From positions 1-64,000 of the IMG/VR virus record IMGVR_UViG_3300044910_000908: 64,000 nt of DNA; one strand, 5' to 3'. The translations under genes and the position numbers were made by a program. Of this stretch, positions 48,843 to 56,353 are shown in pieces. Under the pieces are notes generated by a model, which was given only the letters and a program-made list of their open reading frames with translations, had not been told where the DNA came from and made no database searches. Positions within the stretch are counted from its first letter, which is position 1. Every line of letters begins with the position of its first letter. The DNA is from a virus.

Positions 48843-49563
48843 AAATTACTAAACTAGTTCCACAATTTGGACAGAATTTAGAGCTTTGTTTATTTTTTCT
48901 ACCACATGTTGAGCATATAGGATTATCTTTTACAGTGATAGGTTTTTCAATTTTTGTATTATGAATTGATTGACCTTTTAATTTTAGTATAATACTATCA
49001 GTATTTAATTCATATTGTTTAATATTTGTCACAACTGAAAACTCTTGATTAGAAATTCCACCTGGAACAGTTATACCATCATTAGAATTACTGGAATAAC
49101 TAACAGCACGCAAAATTGGATTGCTATGATAGTTGTTGCAAGTAATTGGCGGAATGTAATATGGTTGTGGTCCATATAATGGTGCTGGAACATGAAGAGG
49201 ATATGTTATTTTTTCAAATTGGTAATCAATTTTTATTAAACCATCTTCTAATTGATTACCTCTAAAATTTTCTATTTCAGAAGTTTTTTCAATAAATTTG
49301 AATTTATTTCCTTGATTTAAATTATTATTTTTTATAAATCTTTCTATTTCAATAGTTTCATTGGCATTAATTATTAATTCATGATTATCTAATACAGAAT
49401 TTCCATCAATAAATATTTTTACTTTACAAGAAACAGAATTCAGATTTTTTAATATGATTGAATAAGTAGAACCAAATGGTAAATAAACTTCTTCACCATT
49501 ATATTCTCTTAAAATATTTCCATTGCATTTTAAAGACACAACAAATTTTTTATGATATACCAT
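48838..49563 (-). CDS. protein with C-terminal zinc ribbon, 241 aa
   Basis: The N-terminal 110 residues look like a beta-sandwich (VYLPFGSTYSIILKNLNS; KVKIFIDGNSVLDNHELII; ETIEIERFIK). This recalls an uncharacterised domain I have seen in phage and bacterial proteins with GxEYxIxLKN and IDG blocks. The linker is Tyr/Pro-rich. The end is a Cys4 zinc ribbon, PICSTCGRKN ... FCPNCGTSLVIL. It could be a structural or surface protein; function not known. Exact TATAAATA and a terminator hairpin precede it. Confidence 0.62.
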   Translation of the reverse strand: MVYHKKFVVSLKCNGNILREYNGEEVYLPFGSTYSIILKNLNSVSCKVKIFIDGNSVLDNHELIINANETIEIERFIKNNNLNQGNKFKFIEKTSEIENFRGNQLEDGLIKIDYQFEKITYPLHVPAPLYGPQPYYIPPITCNNYHSNPILRAVSYSSNSNDGITVPGGISNQEFSVVTNIKQYELNTDSIILKLKGQSIHNTKIEKPITVKDNPICSTCGRKNKQSSKFCPNCGTSLVIL

Positions 49564-49630
49564 GTTATTTCTCCTTTTTGAAACGGCATACAGAGTAAAT
49601 GCCCAAAATGTTTAAAACTCTGTTAAAAAA

Positions 49631-49660
49631 TTAAGACCTTCGATATAATGAAGGTCTTAA
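49631..49660 (-). terminator. terminator after the 63-aa gene
   Basis: An 11-bp stem TTAAGACCTTC/GAAGGTCTTAA followed by TTTTTTAAC on the minus strand. A TATAAATA box (49669-49676) sits just upstream. Confidence 0.65.
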
Positions 49661-49671
49661 TTAAAATATAT

Positions 49672-49863
49672 TTATAAAATTAATAATAAAACAATAATAG
49701 AAATTACAGCGCTTGTCAATAATGTTCCTACATCAAATGAAGCTGGAGCTTGTTGAATATTAACAATACTTGATTTAGTTTCAACAATTGGCAAATCTTG
49801 ATATTCTCTAGCAATTAACGCCTTCTTTTCTTTCTTTAATTTATCAAATTCCTTTTTCAACAT
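49672..49863 (-). CDS. C-tail-anchored small membrane protein, 63 aa
   Basis: A charged N-terminal helix (LKKEFDKLKKEKKALIARE) is followed by a C-terminal membrane segment, LLTSAVISIIVLLLIL. It overlaps the stop of the 99-aa gene by one base. The pair could form a membrane complex, possibly lysis related, but neither is a recognisable holin. Confidence 0.55.
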   Translation of the reverse strand: MLKKEFDKLKKEKKALIAREYQDLPIVETKSSIVNIQQAPASFDVGTLLTSAVISIIVLLLIL

Positions 49864-50162
49864 TATTTAATCTCCGTTGTTAATTGTTCTTGTTTCATTT
49901 TTGTTACTGCTAATTCCACAGCTAAAGCCACAACAGACATACCAACGCTCATTTGGGCTGCACCTAATTCTGCTAAAATTGTAGCAATAACAACTTCACG
50001 TTTAGCGGAACCAGTAATTAAATTTGGGTCTGCAGCTACTTGAGCAACTAATCTTTTAGCAATAGGAAGAACAACTTTTAATTCTTCATTTAAAGCTTTG
50101 TTAAATAGAACTGCTAAAAATTCACCCAAATCTCCAAAAAATTTTAATAACCATGCTTTCAT
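49863..50162 (-). CDS. hypothetical amphipathic/hydrophobic protein, 99 aa
   Basis: Starts after TAGGAGAATACTC with an AATAAATA box 30 bp upstream. It is Ala/Val/Leu-rich (LGEFLAVLFNKAL; MSVGMSVVALAVELAV) with moderate hydrophobicity. A distant holin-like role is possible because of its neighbour and composition; I cannot confirm it. Confidence 0.5.
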   Translation of the reverse strand: MKAWLLKFFGDLGEFLAVLFNKALNEELKVVLPIAKRLVAQVAADPNLITGSAKREVVIATILAELGAAQMSVGMSVVALAVELAVTKMKQEQLTTEIK

Positions 50163-50204
50163 GAGTATTCTCCTAATGTATTATAAAATAGTATTTATTA
50201 AACA

Positions 50205-50238
50205 AAAAAGGACAATCTTTTTCAAGACTGTCCTTTTT
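50205..50238 (-). terminator. terminator after the RCC1-repeat gene
   Basis: A 10-bp stem AAAAAGGACA/TGTCCTTTTT with inner TCTT/AAGA and a T-rich downstream side on the minus strand. Confidence 0.65.
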
Positions 50239-50256
50239 GAGGTTTATAAGGAGATT

Positions 50257-52116
50257 TTATTTTTTAAAACCTTTTAGAGAAGTTGCATTTTCAGCATTAT
50301 TGTGATTTGCTGATTTACCAGGTGCTGCTTGGTCGCCGTTACCATGGCCGTTATTATCATGTTTTGAGTCATGGTCATTATCATGATGATTTTTATATTC
50401 ATGATGATTTTCTTTATGACCACCAGTACTTACTGAAGGTTGATTAACATAAACTATTTTTTCGATTACTCTATCTACTGGAACTTCGATATATGTTTCA
50501 ACAATTCTATCTACTGGAACTTCAACCAAAACTTCTTTAATAACCACTTTCATTTGAGCTTCAATTAATGCTGCTTGTGTATCACTCAATGTTGTTTGAC
50601 TAGATACCAAATCAGTTGAACACATTTTCAAATTAGTTGAAAGATTGCCATTATTAAATTCACTATTTACCAAATCACTTGATACTTTAGCTAATGAAGT
50701 TTCTGTTGTTGTTAATTGATTTTGCAATGCAGCTAATTGTGCTTTCAATGCTGCATTTTCTGCATTCAAATCAGTTTCAACTTGTCTTAAACTTGCAAGT
50801 TGAGTATCTTCTGCACCAACTTCACAACTATAAGGATCAGCAGCTGTATCAATACATTGTTTGATTTTCAGAACTACTGGGTCTACCCAACTTAGCAAGC
50901 TAATATCATTAGAAAGTTGATATTCTACTGAAGCAATTGTTCCATTATTTACTAGTGAAGCATTAGGGAAAGCATGTTTTTCAACAAAGCTATCATCACC
51001 TAATTGACCAGAAGAAGCAGCTCCAATACTATGATAACCACGACTACTTACAACAGTGAATGTTTCATTACTAGCACCTACATATTGAACATTAGTTCCA
51101 GCTTCTTGGACTGGTGTAGCATAATCAGTTCTAAGATAACCACCTGAACCGATATAATTATGCCATCCCCAAGCACTTACAGAACCATTATTGTTGATTG
51201 CGAATGCTCCATTATTTGAACCAACTACAAAATCAACTCCAAATGCTCCTTGAACTTTAACTAATGAAGGATTACCAGCTTTACCAACATCAACATTAAT
51301 CCAACCTGATTGATAAACATCTCCATTAGTTGTAACAATGTAACCCATACTTGCACCAACTGCAACAGCTTTAGCAACAACATTTGGTACTTTTACTGGT
51401 GTAACAACATCATCAAAGTTTCCTAAACCTAATTGACCTTTATCATTATGACCCCAAACATAAACAGAACCATCTGAACTTAAAGCTCTGAAATGTTCAA
51501 GATTAACTAGTGGATTAGTTGTTTGACCTTTGCCTGCAAATCTATAACCAGCCGCGATTGATGTGATATTTTCTGGAAGATTTGCAACAACTGTTGGAGT
51601 ATGAGATGTGTTAAAATCCCATTCATAAACAACTCCTGAACCTTTAACATCACCTTCTTTCAGCATTAACATTTTAGTGCCACCAACTGCAACATCAATA
51701 ACACCAGAGATGTTAACAGCTTGTGGAACAGTTGAAACATAGCTATCAGTTGGAGTGCCTTGAACTAGATTAGATACTGCACCCCAGAAGTAGACTGAAC
51801 CATCTTCTTTTAATGCAACTGAGCGATTACCTGCAGCTGCAACATATTTTACACCAACCAGACCAGTATGAACTGGAACTTTATATTTCACGTCTCTGTT
51901 CATTAAGAATGAACCACCTGAGTAGATAGGTTCTCTTGAAGCCATCGCACCTACTTGATTTAGTCTATTATTACCTGCGGCATAGACATCGCCACTATCA
52001 TTTACAAATACGTTATGATTAAATCCACCTGCAACTTTTGTTTGAATTGCTTGTGCATTCATTGAGAAGGTAGCAACGATTGCAGCTACCAATACTTTAT
52101 TATATGTTGTTTTCAT
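50257..52116 (-). CDS. secreted RCC1-repeat protein, 619 aa
   Basis: A signal peptide (residues 1-23, ending SMNAQA) is followed by five or more RCC1-like beta-propeller blades between about 25 and 380: SGDVYAAGNNRLNQVG, GSVYFWGAVS, SVYVWGHNDKGQLGLGNF, GSVSAWGWHN, YHSIGAASSGQLGDDSF. Residues about 440-560 form a coiled coil with two EVPVDR repeats. The last 60 residues are His/Asn/Asp-rich. RCC1 propellers are protein-interaction scaffolds. Export suggests it acts on the host envelope or is displayed outside the cell. It has its own promoter and terminator. Confidence 0.82.
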   Translation of the reverse strand: MKTTYNKVLVAAIVATFSMNAQAIQTKVAGGFNHNVFVNDSGDVYAAGNNRLNQVGAMASREPIYSGGSFLMNRDVKYKVPVHTGLVGVKYVAAAGNRSVALKEDGSVYFWGAVSNLVQGTPTDSYVSTVPQAVNISGVIDVAVGGTKMLMLKEGDVKGSGVVYEWDFNTSHTPTVVANLPENITSIAAGYRFAGKGQTTNPLVNLEHFRALSSDGSVYVWGHNDKGQLGLGNFDDVVTPVKVPNVVAKAVAVGASMGYIVTTNGDVYQSGWINVDVGKAGNPSLVKVQGAFGVDFVVGSNNGAFAINNNGSVSAWGWHNYIGSGGYLRTDYATPVQEAGTNVQYVGASNETFTVVSSRGYHSIGAASSGQLGDDSFVEKHAFPNASLVNNGTIASVEYQLSNDISLLSWVDPVVLKIKQCIDTAADPYSCEVGAEDTQLASLRQVETDLNAENAALKAQLAALQNQLTTTETSLAKVSSDLVNSEFNNGNLSTNLKMCSTDLVSSQTTLSDTQAALIEAQMKVVIKEVLVEVPVDRIVETYIEVPVDRVIEKIVYVNQPSVSTGGHKENHHEYKNHHDNDHDSKHDNNGHGNGDQAAPGKSANHNNAENATSLKGFKK

Positions 52117-52175
52117 GGTATTTCTCCTCGGTTAATCTCATCGGATTTATATTCGTTCTTTCTGAATATGGTTAT

Positions 52176-52203
52176 ACTATATACCTTTTGGACAAAATGT
52201 AAA
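52176..52203 (-). promoter_or_regulatory. promoter for the RCC1-repeat gene
   Basis: TTTACA (52198-52203), 16-bp spacer, TATAGT (52176-52181) on the minus strand, 60 bp before ATG 52116. Confidence 0.5.
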
Positions 52204-52224
52204 CAGAAATTTATGTTAACTACA

Positions 52225-52401
52225 TTACACTTTAATACATTCAAAACTAGCTGAAATATCCGAATTACTTTTCTTAATTAATTCAACAATTTGAGTTCCA
52301 CCAACTTGACATAATTCATTTGAATGAAATTCTTGCTGCATTAAATCAACATTGGTATTAAATTTTCCAGCTAATACATAAAAGACAATTAATACATACA
52401 T
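52225..52401 (-). CDS. small exported Cys-pair peptide, 58 aa
   Basis: ATG at 52401 follows GAGGAGTAATAAAAA. A short hydrophobic leader (YVLIVFYVLAG) is followed by a soluble part with two cysteines (SNELCQVGG and SFECIKV). It resembles the 58-aa product at 58624-58800 in leader, SxELC motif, LKK/IKK and final Cys. Probably periplasmic, with one disulphide. Confidence 0.55.
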   Translation of the reverse strand: MYVLIVFYVLAGKFNTNVDLMQQEFHSNELCQVGGTQIVELIKKSNSDISASFECIKV

Positions 52402-52407
52402 TTTTTA

Positions 52408-52593
52408 TTACTCCTCAGCATAACACTTATAACCAAACCATTTACATGTAAATGATATGGGATCTTTTTCTTGGATAACTGATTGATTATCAGATGATGG
52501 TTCTTTTTCTGATAATAAGAAATGACTAATTAATGGAGGACCTAACACAAATCCTAATAAAAAAATAATCATATATTTCATAAAACTATCCAT
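52408..52593 (-). CDS. single-pass membrane protein, 61 aa
   Basis: The start is ATG 52593 after AAGGAGAATTAAAT. One membrane segment (YMIIFLLGFVLGPPLISHFLL) is followed by a polar tail with two cysteines (SFTCKWFGYKCYAEE), likely periplasmic. It is downstream of the prepilin gene in one unit. Confidence 0.55.
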   Translation of the reverse strand: MDSFMKYMIIFLLGFVLGPPLISHFLLSEKEPSSDNQSVIQEKDPISFTCKWFGYKCYAEE

Positions 52594-52606
52594 ATTTAAT
52601 TCTCCT

Positions 52607-52819
52607 TTATATGTTAGAGCATTTAACGCCAACTCCTTGGTCACTAATAATTTGTTGATCTATTCCATTTGGTTCATAAGAAAATAAATAACCACCTTTG
52701 CAAACAGTATTATTTGCTTGACCAGGAACTGTTATTCCAAACATTGGTAATGCAATTGAAGTTAAAATTCCTACAATAGCAATAACAATCATCAATTCTA
52801 TTAATGTAAAACCTTTCAT
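52607..52819 (-). CDS. type IV prepilin-like protein
   Basis: The 70-aa protein begins MKG-FTLIELMIVIAIVGILT, the class III signal of type IV prepilins: cleavage after Gly 3 by a prepilin peptidase, Phe +1, Glu +5, and a hydrophobic helix. After the helix come two cysteines (NNTVCKGGYL and VGVKCSNI) that fit the pilin D-loop. It is much shorter than major pilins (about 150 aa). The host must supply the peptidase. It may enter host pili and block or alter them; this is inference. Start after AGAGGAAGTTAAATA. Confidence 0.82.
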   Translation of the reverse strand: MKGFTLIELMIVIAIVGILTSIALPMFGITVPGQANNTVCKGGYLFSYEPNGIDQQIISDQGVGVKCSNI

Positions 52820-53004
52820 TATTTAACTTCCTCTAATTGTAATCTATCAAAAAATAAAATCCATATTCTAATAAAACCTATTAGATAAGGAACAACAATA
52901 AAACATCCAACTGAAAATATACTGTTAACAAAAATTAAATATATCATCCATAAAACTGTTAACAAAAATGTCATTGTTAAACTATCATGTAATAAAGTTT
53001 TCAT
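52819..53004 (-). CDS. small membrane protein upstream of the prepilin, 61 aa
   Basis: The start is ATG 53004 after GGGGAATAGTC; the longer frame begins before the predicted transcription start. Two hydrophobic segments (MTFLLTVLWMIYLIFV; VGCFIVVPYLIGFIRIWILFF) predict a double-pass membrane protein. Its stop overlaps the prepilin start by one base, so the two are coupled. Confidence 0.6.
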   Translation of the reverse strand: MKTLLHDSLTMTFLLTVLWMIYLIFVNSIFSVGCFIVVPYLIGFIRIWILFFDRLQLEEVK

Positions 53005-53044
53005 GACTATTCCCCAAATCTGTTTTTCTTCTGAATATGGTAAT

Positions 53045-53073
53045 ATCATAATACTTTATTTCTGAAAAGTAAA
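53045..53073 (-). promoter_or_regulatory. promoter for the prepilin unit
   Basis: TTTACT (53068-53073), 17-bp spacer, TATGAT (53045-53050) on the minus strand, 41 bp before ATG 53004. Confidence 0.5.
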
Positions 53074-53088
53074 TAATTAAAAAAGTAT

Positions 53089-53259
53089 CTACTTATCAGA
53101 TTTTTTATATTGTTTACACTCTTCTTTAGGTTTATCTTCAAACATATAACACCAATTACGTGTTGAATAATTTAATTTATAATATTCACAATTAGAACAT
53201 TGTTCTGGAACTTCTTCAAATAACGAAAAAGATAATTCTTCAAAAACTTTATTGCTCAT
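53089..53259 (-). CDS. small cysteine protein, 56 aa
   Basis: ATG at 53259 follows TTGGAGATGATGAT and the frame ends with TAG at 53089. The product contains EQCSNCEYYKL, then WCYMFEDKPKEECKQY, four cysteines likely binding a metal. It has its own promoter at 53287-53315. Unknown function. Confidence 0.6.
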   Translation of the reverse strand: MSNKVFEELSFSLFEEVPEQCSNCEYYKLNYSTRNWCYMFEDKPKEECKQYKKSDK

Positions 53260-53286
53260 ATCATCATCTCCAAATACTATAAATTT

Positions 53287-53315
53287 ATTATATCATAAAA
53301 AGATAAAAAAGTAAA
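53287..53315 (-). promoter_or_regulatory. early-type sigma70 promoter
   Basis: TTTACT (53310-53315), 17-bp spacer ending TGA, TATAAT (53287-53292) on the minus strand, 28 bp before ATG 53259. Confidence 0.6.
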
Positions 53316-54125
53316 TTAAATTTTTTCAATTTTTTCAATAGATTGTGGTCTTATATTGGTTAGTGTATATATTCCATTATCATAATTAGGGTCTCTAAAG
53401 AACCTCTGAACTTGTGGTAAATCTTTTACTGAAATTGTAATTAAGAACCACTCAACTTCTTTCCCTGTCCTAATGTCAATATCTTGTTTATTTTTATTTG
53501 CTGCATATTTTAATTGTTTAATTAAAATATTTCTAACAACTTCTTCTGAAATAGCTAAATATATACGTTCAGGATGATTTGCTAATTTAGAATGTGTTTT
53601 AGGAACTAATCCAATTGTTCTAATTTTTTCAATATATTTGGAATTAGTAATATGATATAAAAATTCAGGAGCAAATTTCATATCTAATTCTATATCATAT
53701 TTTGCTTCAAGATTGATCTCAATGTACTTAACTTTATCAAATTCTTTCAATGAATTCAATATTTTTTCAACAGAAATTGTTTTTCCTAATTGAAAAATTT
53801 CTCTTTTATTTTTATCATAAGCTTCATATAAAGAAATAAACCAACCATAATAGTTAGCTAATTTAAAAATTCCAGAAATTAAATCTTCATCTATCTTATT
53901 ACTTTCGCATATAATACAAATTGTATTAGCTTCTCCAAATTTAGAATATTGCTTTTTGAATTTAAGAAAATCCCATTTTCGTAATAATCCAGAAATTGTA
54001 GAACTAATTGGATATGTTCTTATTAAACTTTCATTTAATAAAAGCTCCTCCTTATAAAATTCTTTAAATTTTTTAAAGTGTTTAATACCTTCATCTTCAT
54101 TAATAGTTATAGTTGGCCATTCCAT
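53316..54125 (-). CDS. ADP-ribosyltransferase-like / Tpt1-type fold protein
   Basis: The C-terminal 110 residues of this 269-aa protein (EFLYHITNSKYIEKIRTIGLV, HPERIYLAIS, VEWFLITISVKDL, FFRDPNYDNGIYT) follow the H-Y pattern of ART-superfamily enzymes. The nearest are Tpt1/KptA RNA 2'-phosphotransferases and phage relatives, where YHIT supplies the NAD-binding His. The N-terminal 150 residues are unknown. It could transfer ADP-ribose or remove a 2'-phosphate; the target is unknown. The final acidic catalytic residue is not certain. It lies next to the ThyA-like gene. Confidence 0.55.
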   Translation of the reverse strand: MEWPTITINEDEGIKHFKKFKEFYKEELLLNESLIRTYPISSTISGLLRKWDFLKFKKQYSKFGEANTICIICESNKIDEDLISGIFKLANYYGWFISLYEAYDKNKREIFQLGKTISVEKILNSLKEFDKVKYIEINLEAKYDIELDMKFAPEFLYHITNSKYIEKIRTIGLVPKTHSKLANHPERIYLAISEEVVRNILIKQLKYAANKNKQDIDIRTGKEVEWFLITISVKDLPQVQRFFRDPNYDNGIYTLTNIRPQSIEKIEKI

Positions 54126-54148
54126 AATATGTTTAATCTCTATTTGCG

Positions 54149-54652
54149 TTAAGTTAATATATGAGCTGATCCTGCGTTAAAATAAAGATATTCTATTTCA
54201 ATATTATTAAGATGTCTAGACATTTCTCCAGTAAATCTTTTAATTAATAATACATCATATGGACCAAAATCAGATAATTCCCAAGAACGAAAATTAGCAA
54301 TAGCATTCAATTTATTATTTCTAATTAAAAATTGTAATGATGATAAACATGAAGGAGAGTAAGCATTTCCTAAAAATTGAATAATCGCTCTTCTAGAAAA
54401 ATTATCTTTTAATAATTCTACTGTGCATTTTGGTAATCCTTTAGACCACCAAAAACTATAATTATTATATCTTTCAGTATCTTTGTATTCTAAAACTTGA
54501 TTTATTTCTTGATAATGTTTATCTTCCCAATCAAAATAATAATTAATACTTTCATATCTAAAAGCAATAGAAAAATTAATTATTTCTGAATAATTAGGAT
54601 TTAATATTGAAGGTTCTAATGAATTAAATTGCTCAATTAAAATATTTGTCAT
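54149..54652 (-). CDS. small thymidylate synthase-family protein (nucleotide hydroxymethylase-like)
   Basis: The C-terminal 100 residues of this 167-aa protein follow ThyA order: NFSRRAIIQ (phosphate-binding Arg pair, as in SRRxxV), AYSPSCLSSLQFLIRNNKLN (catalytic Cys region, PPC...FxVxxGxL), FRSWELSDFGPYDVLLIK (RSxDxxLGxPFNIA) and a final NAGSAHIL (GDxHIY). Asp replaces the Asn of PFN, as in dCMP-type enzymes such as T4 gp42. It is far shorter than ThyA (264 aa), so the N-terminal domain is reduced. It might make a 5-hydroxymethyl pyrimidine nucleotide; activity is unproven. Confidence 0.62.
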   Translation of the reverse strand: MTNILIEQFNSLEPSILNPNYSEIINFSIAFRYESINYYFDWEDKHYQEINQVLEYKDTERYNNYSFWWSKGLPKCTVELLKDNFSRRAIIQFLGNAYSPSCLSSLQFLIRNNKLNAIANFRSWELSDFGPYDVLLIKRFTGEMSRHLNNIEIEYLYFNAGSAHILT

Positions 54653-54678
54653 TATTATAAAATTTTATCAAAAAAATA

Positions 54679-54796
54679 TTTATTCTTCCCTTTATGTAAG
54701 TAGATGATTTCCTCAATCACTCTAATCTCAAGGCCTTGATAGCATGAGGTGTTTTTCCAAAACAGGTTTTTAGAACTTAAAAAAGAGAAGAATAAA
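54679..54796 (-). ncRNA. structured intergenic element, candidate RNA
   Basis: The 150-bp gap is closed by long arms, 54679-54693 and 54782-54796. On the minus strand they pair over 15 bp with one G-U, while on the plus strand the same position is C-A, so the minus RNA is favoured. Inside are a CCTCA/TGAGG pair (54711-54715 with 54745-54749) and a perfect 12-nt palindrome TCAAGGCCTTGA (54728-54739). No promoter is evident. It may be a processed leader, an RNA stabiliser or a small RNA. Confidence 0.4.
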
Positions 54797-54802
54797 TCAA
54801 AA

Positions 54803-55312
54803 CTAAAGTAAATTATAAGTCATATTAAATTCAGATCTTGCGATTCGATATACTTCATCATCAGTTACTATGAGAGCATCACCTTCTTTTACTGTCATCG
54901 GTTCATTCCATACCGCCATAAACATAATGCTAATAGGTTTATTATTTACTCCAACTTTAGTAAGTATAATTTCACCAACACTTGCAGCTTTTGCTAAAAC
55001 TGTTAAATGCTTTTGACACAAAACTGTTTGCTGATTTTTTGCAAATTCAAAAAATTCCTGCTGTGAATAAATTCCTCGTGGTTCCAATTGAGATTTAAGT
55101 TCTTCAGTCCAAAAGAAAACATTTCTAGCTTCAGGTTTAACTTTATAAACTGTCCATTCACCTAAATTTTCAACAGGAATTTCATCGTATAATTTAGGAA
55201 ATTTATTTGCTTTTACCAAATATTGTTCAGCTGGTGTATTATTATCATTACGAGCAACAACCATATCACCTTCTTCTGCAGGACTTGATTTTGTTTCAAT
55301 TTCTGTATTCAT
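54803..55312 (-). CDS. hypothetical protein, 169 aa
   Basis: Starts after TTTAGGATAAAAC. Soluble, with an acidic unstructured N-terminus and an alpha/beta body (VNNKPISIMFMAVWNEPMT; DALIVTDDEVYRIA). It precedes the structured intergenic element. No family recognised. Confidence 0.55.
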   Translation of the reverse strand: MNTEIETKSSPAEEGDMVVARNDNNTPAEQYLVKANKFPKLYDEIPVENLGEWTVYKVKPEARNVFFWTEELKSQLEPRGIYSQQEFFEFAKNQQTVLCQKHLTVLAKAASVGEIILTKVGVNNKPISIMFMAVWNEPMTVKEGDALIVTDDEVYRIARSEFNMTYNLL

Positions 55313-55327
55313 GTTTTATCCTAAAAA

Positions 55328-55726
55328 TTATTTAGCTAGTGAAAATTGTTTCAATGCAATTAAAAATTGTTTTTCTTCATTTGACAATTCCGTATCTTCT
55401 ATAATTCCAATAATTTCATCATGTCCATATAACCTTTCAGGAACAATGACTCCAATACTTGTTAATGCATTACCAATTCCAGGTTCGTTAAATGTATCAA
55501 ATGGCAAACCTGATTTTTTCACAAGTTCGAGAAAACTTACTAAATGTTCTGTCATACCACCATTCAAAACAATCATAGTTTTGAAATTATCAGCCCAATC
55601 ATGTAATGCATATTGAAGTGCATCTTGTTTTTGATATTTTCTAAACAATTCATGAACAACATGAGCTGCTTGAATACCGTTTTGAATGCTTGATAGATAC
55701 ATGTTATTGATAAAATATGCTCTCAT
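55328..55726 (-). CDS. Pth2-like protein (second copy, divergent)
   Basis: The start is ATG 55726 behind TTGGAGAATAAAAACA; the open frame upstream is basic and lacks a site. The 132-aa protein shows the Pth2 plan: INNMYLSSIQNGIQAAHVVHEL (N-terminal strand and helix), FKTMIVLNGGMTEHLVSFLELV and GLPFDTFNEPGIGNALTSIG (active-site loop). Catalytic residues are only partly conserved. It may act on peptidyl-tRNA or be a binding relative. A clear Pth2 lies at 33.2-33.6 kb. Confidence 0.55.
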   Translation of the reverse strand: MRAYFINNMYLSSIQNGIQAAHVVHELFRKYQKQDALQYALHDWADNFKTMIVLNGGMTEHLVSFLELVKKSGLPFDTFNEPGIGNALTSIGVIVPERLYGHDEIIGIIEDTELSNEEKQFLIALKQFSLAK

Positions 55727-55731
55727 TGTTT

Positions 55732-56013
55732 TTATTCTCCAAAAATATTTAAATCGTTTGCTATTTCTAATAATATATCTCCATGACACCTTTGAGGTGC
55801 GCAAAAACATACTAAGTTCTTATTCTTTAATTCTTTCATTGCAAGCGTTATTAGTTCAGGATGTTCATTTAAATAATTTTCATATTTTTCTATCACTTCA
55901 TCTCGTGAACCATCTTTCCCAATAACAAAAGGATTTCCAAATTTACTTCCTCTCCCAATATAAACATCATCTTTAGAAATGACATCTTTATGTTTGTTTA
56001 AAACTCTACACAT
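55732..56013 (-). CDS. DUF4326 protein
   Basis: The 93-aa protein matches DUF4326: VYIGRGSKFGNPFVIGKDG (near 18-36) and NLVCFCAPQRCHGDIL (near 68-83). DUF4326 is uncharacterised but is often encoded beside or fused to NADAR (YbiA) domains in phages. Here a NADAR gene is 1.6 kb away, with Sir2 between, consistent with a link to NAD/ADP-ribose chemistry. Its start overlaps the stop of the 59-aa gene. Confidence 0.75.
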   Translation of the reverse strand: MCRVLNKHKDVISKDDVYIGRGSKFGNPFVIGKDGSRDEVIEKYENYLNEHPELITLAMKELKNKNLVCFCAPQRCHGDILLEIANDLNIFGE

Positions 56014-56185
56014 TTTCTATTAATTGTTTAATCTCTTTACGAGAAATTTCTTTTCCATTTAATCTGAATTCATCTGAGGCCATACCCCATTTTCCATGAG
56101 AAGTGTATAAAAACATACCAGTAAATTCGTCAATAAAAAGATTATGGGTTTCAAAATATTGTTTTAATTCAGTAAGTGAATGCAT
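56006..56185 (-). CDS. small hypothetical protein, 59 aa
   Basis: ATG at 56185 follows TTGGAGATATTACG and a promoter lies 33 bp upstream. The product, MHSLTELKQYFETHNLFIDE onward, ends SRKEIKQLIENV. The stop lies within the DUF4326 start. Probably co-expressed with DUF4326. Unknown. Confidence 0.55.
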   Translation of the reverse strand: MHSLTELKQYFETHNLFIDEFTGMFLYTSHGKWGMASDEFRLNGKEISRKEIKQLIENV

Positions 56186-56217
56186 CGTAATATCTCCAAG
56201 TCATCAAATTTAGAATA

Positions 56218-56246
56218 ATTATATATTAGTTTGTTAAAAAAGTAAA
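56218..56246 (-). promoter_or_regulatory. early-type promoter for the DUF4326 unit
   Basis: TTTACT (56241-56246), 17-bp spacer, TATAAT (56218-56223) on the minus strand. Confidence 0.6.
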
Positions 56247-56262
56247 ATTTATTTTCATCACT

Positions 56263-56316
56263 CCGCTATTCTTTTCAAAAATCGTAATGGGCTTGATGAA
56301 TGAAAGTGAATAGCGG
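56263..56316. repeat. inverted repeat downstream of sir2
   Basis: CCGCTATTC (56263-56271) and GAATAGCGG (56308-56316) form a 9-bp stem around a 36-nt loop. A TTTTTCTTC tract follows on the plus strand, where no gene ends, so it is not a simple terminator for sir2. Confidence 0.5.
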
Positions 56317-56353
56317 TTTTTCTTCTTTATTTAAAATTCTTGCAGCTTCTTTT

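Noticed and set aside
49863-50162. Holin
   Set aside because: Hydrophobicity is moderate and no clear membrane helix pattern or known holin family is visible, so I list it only as hypothetical.
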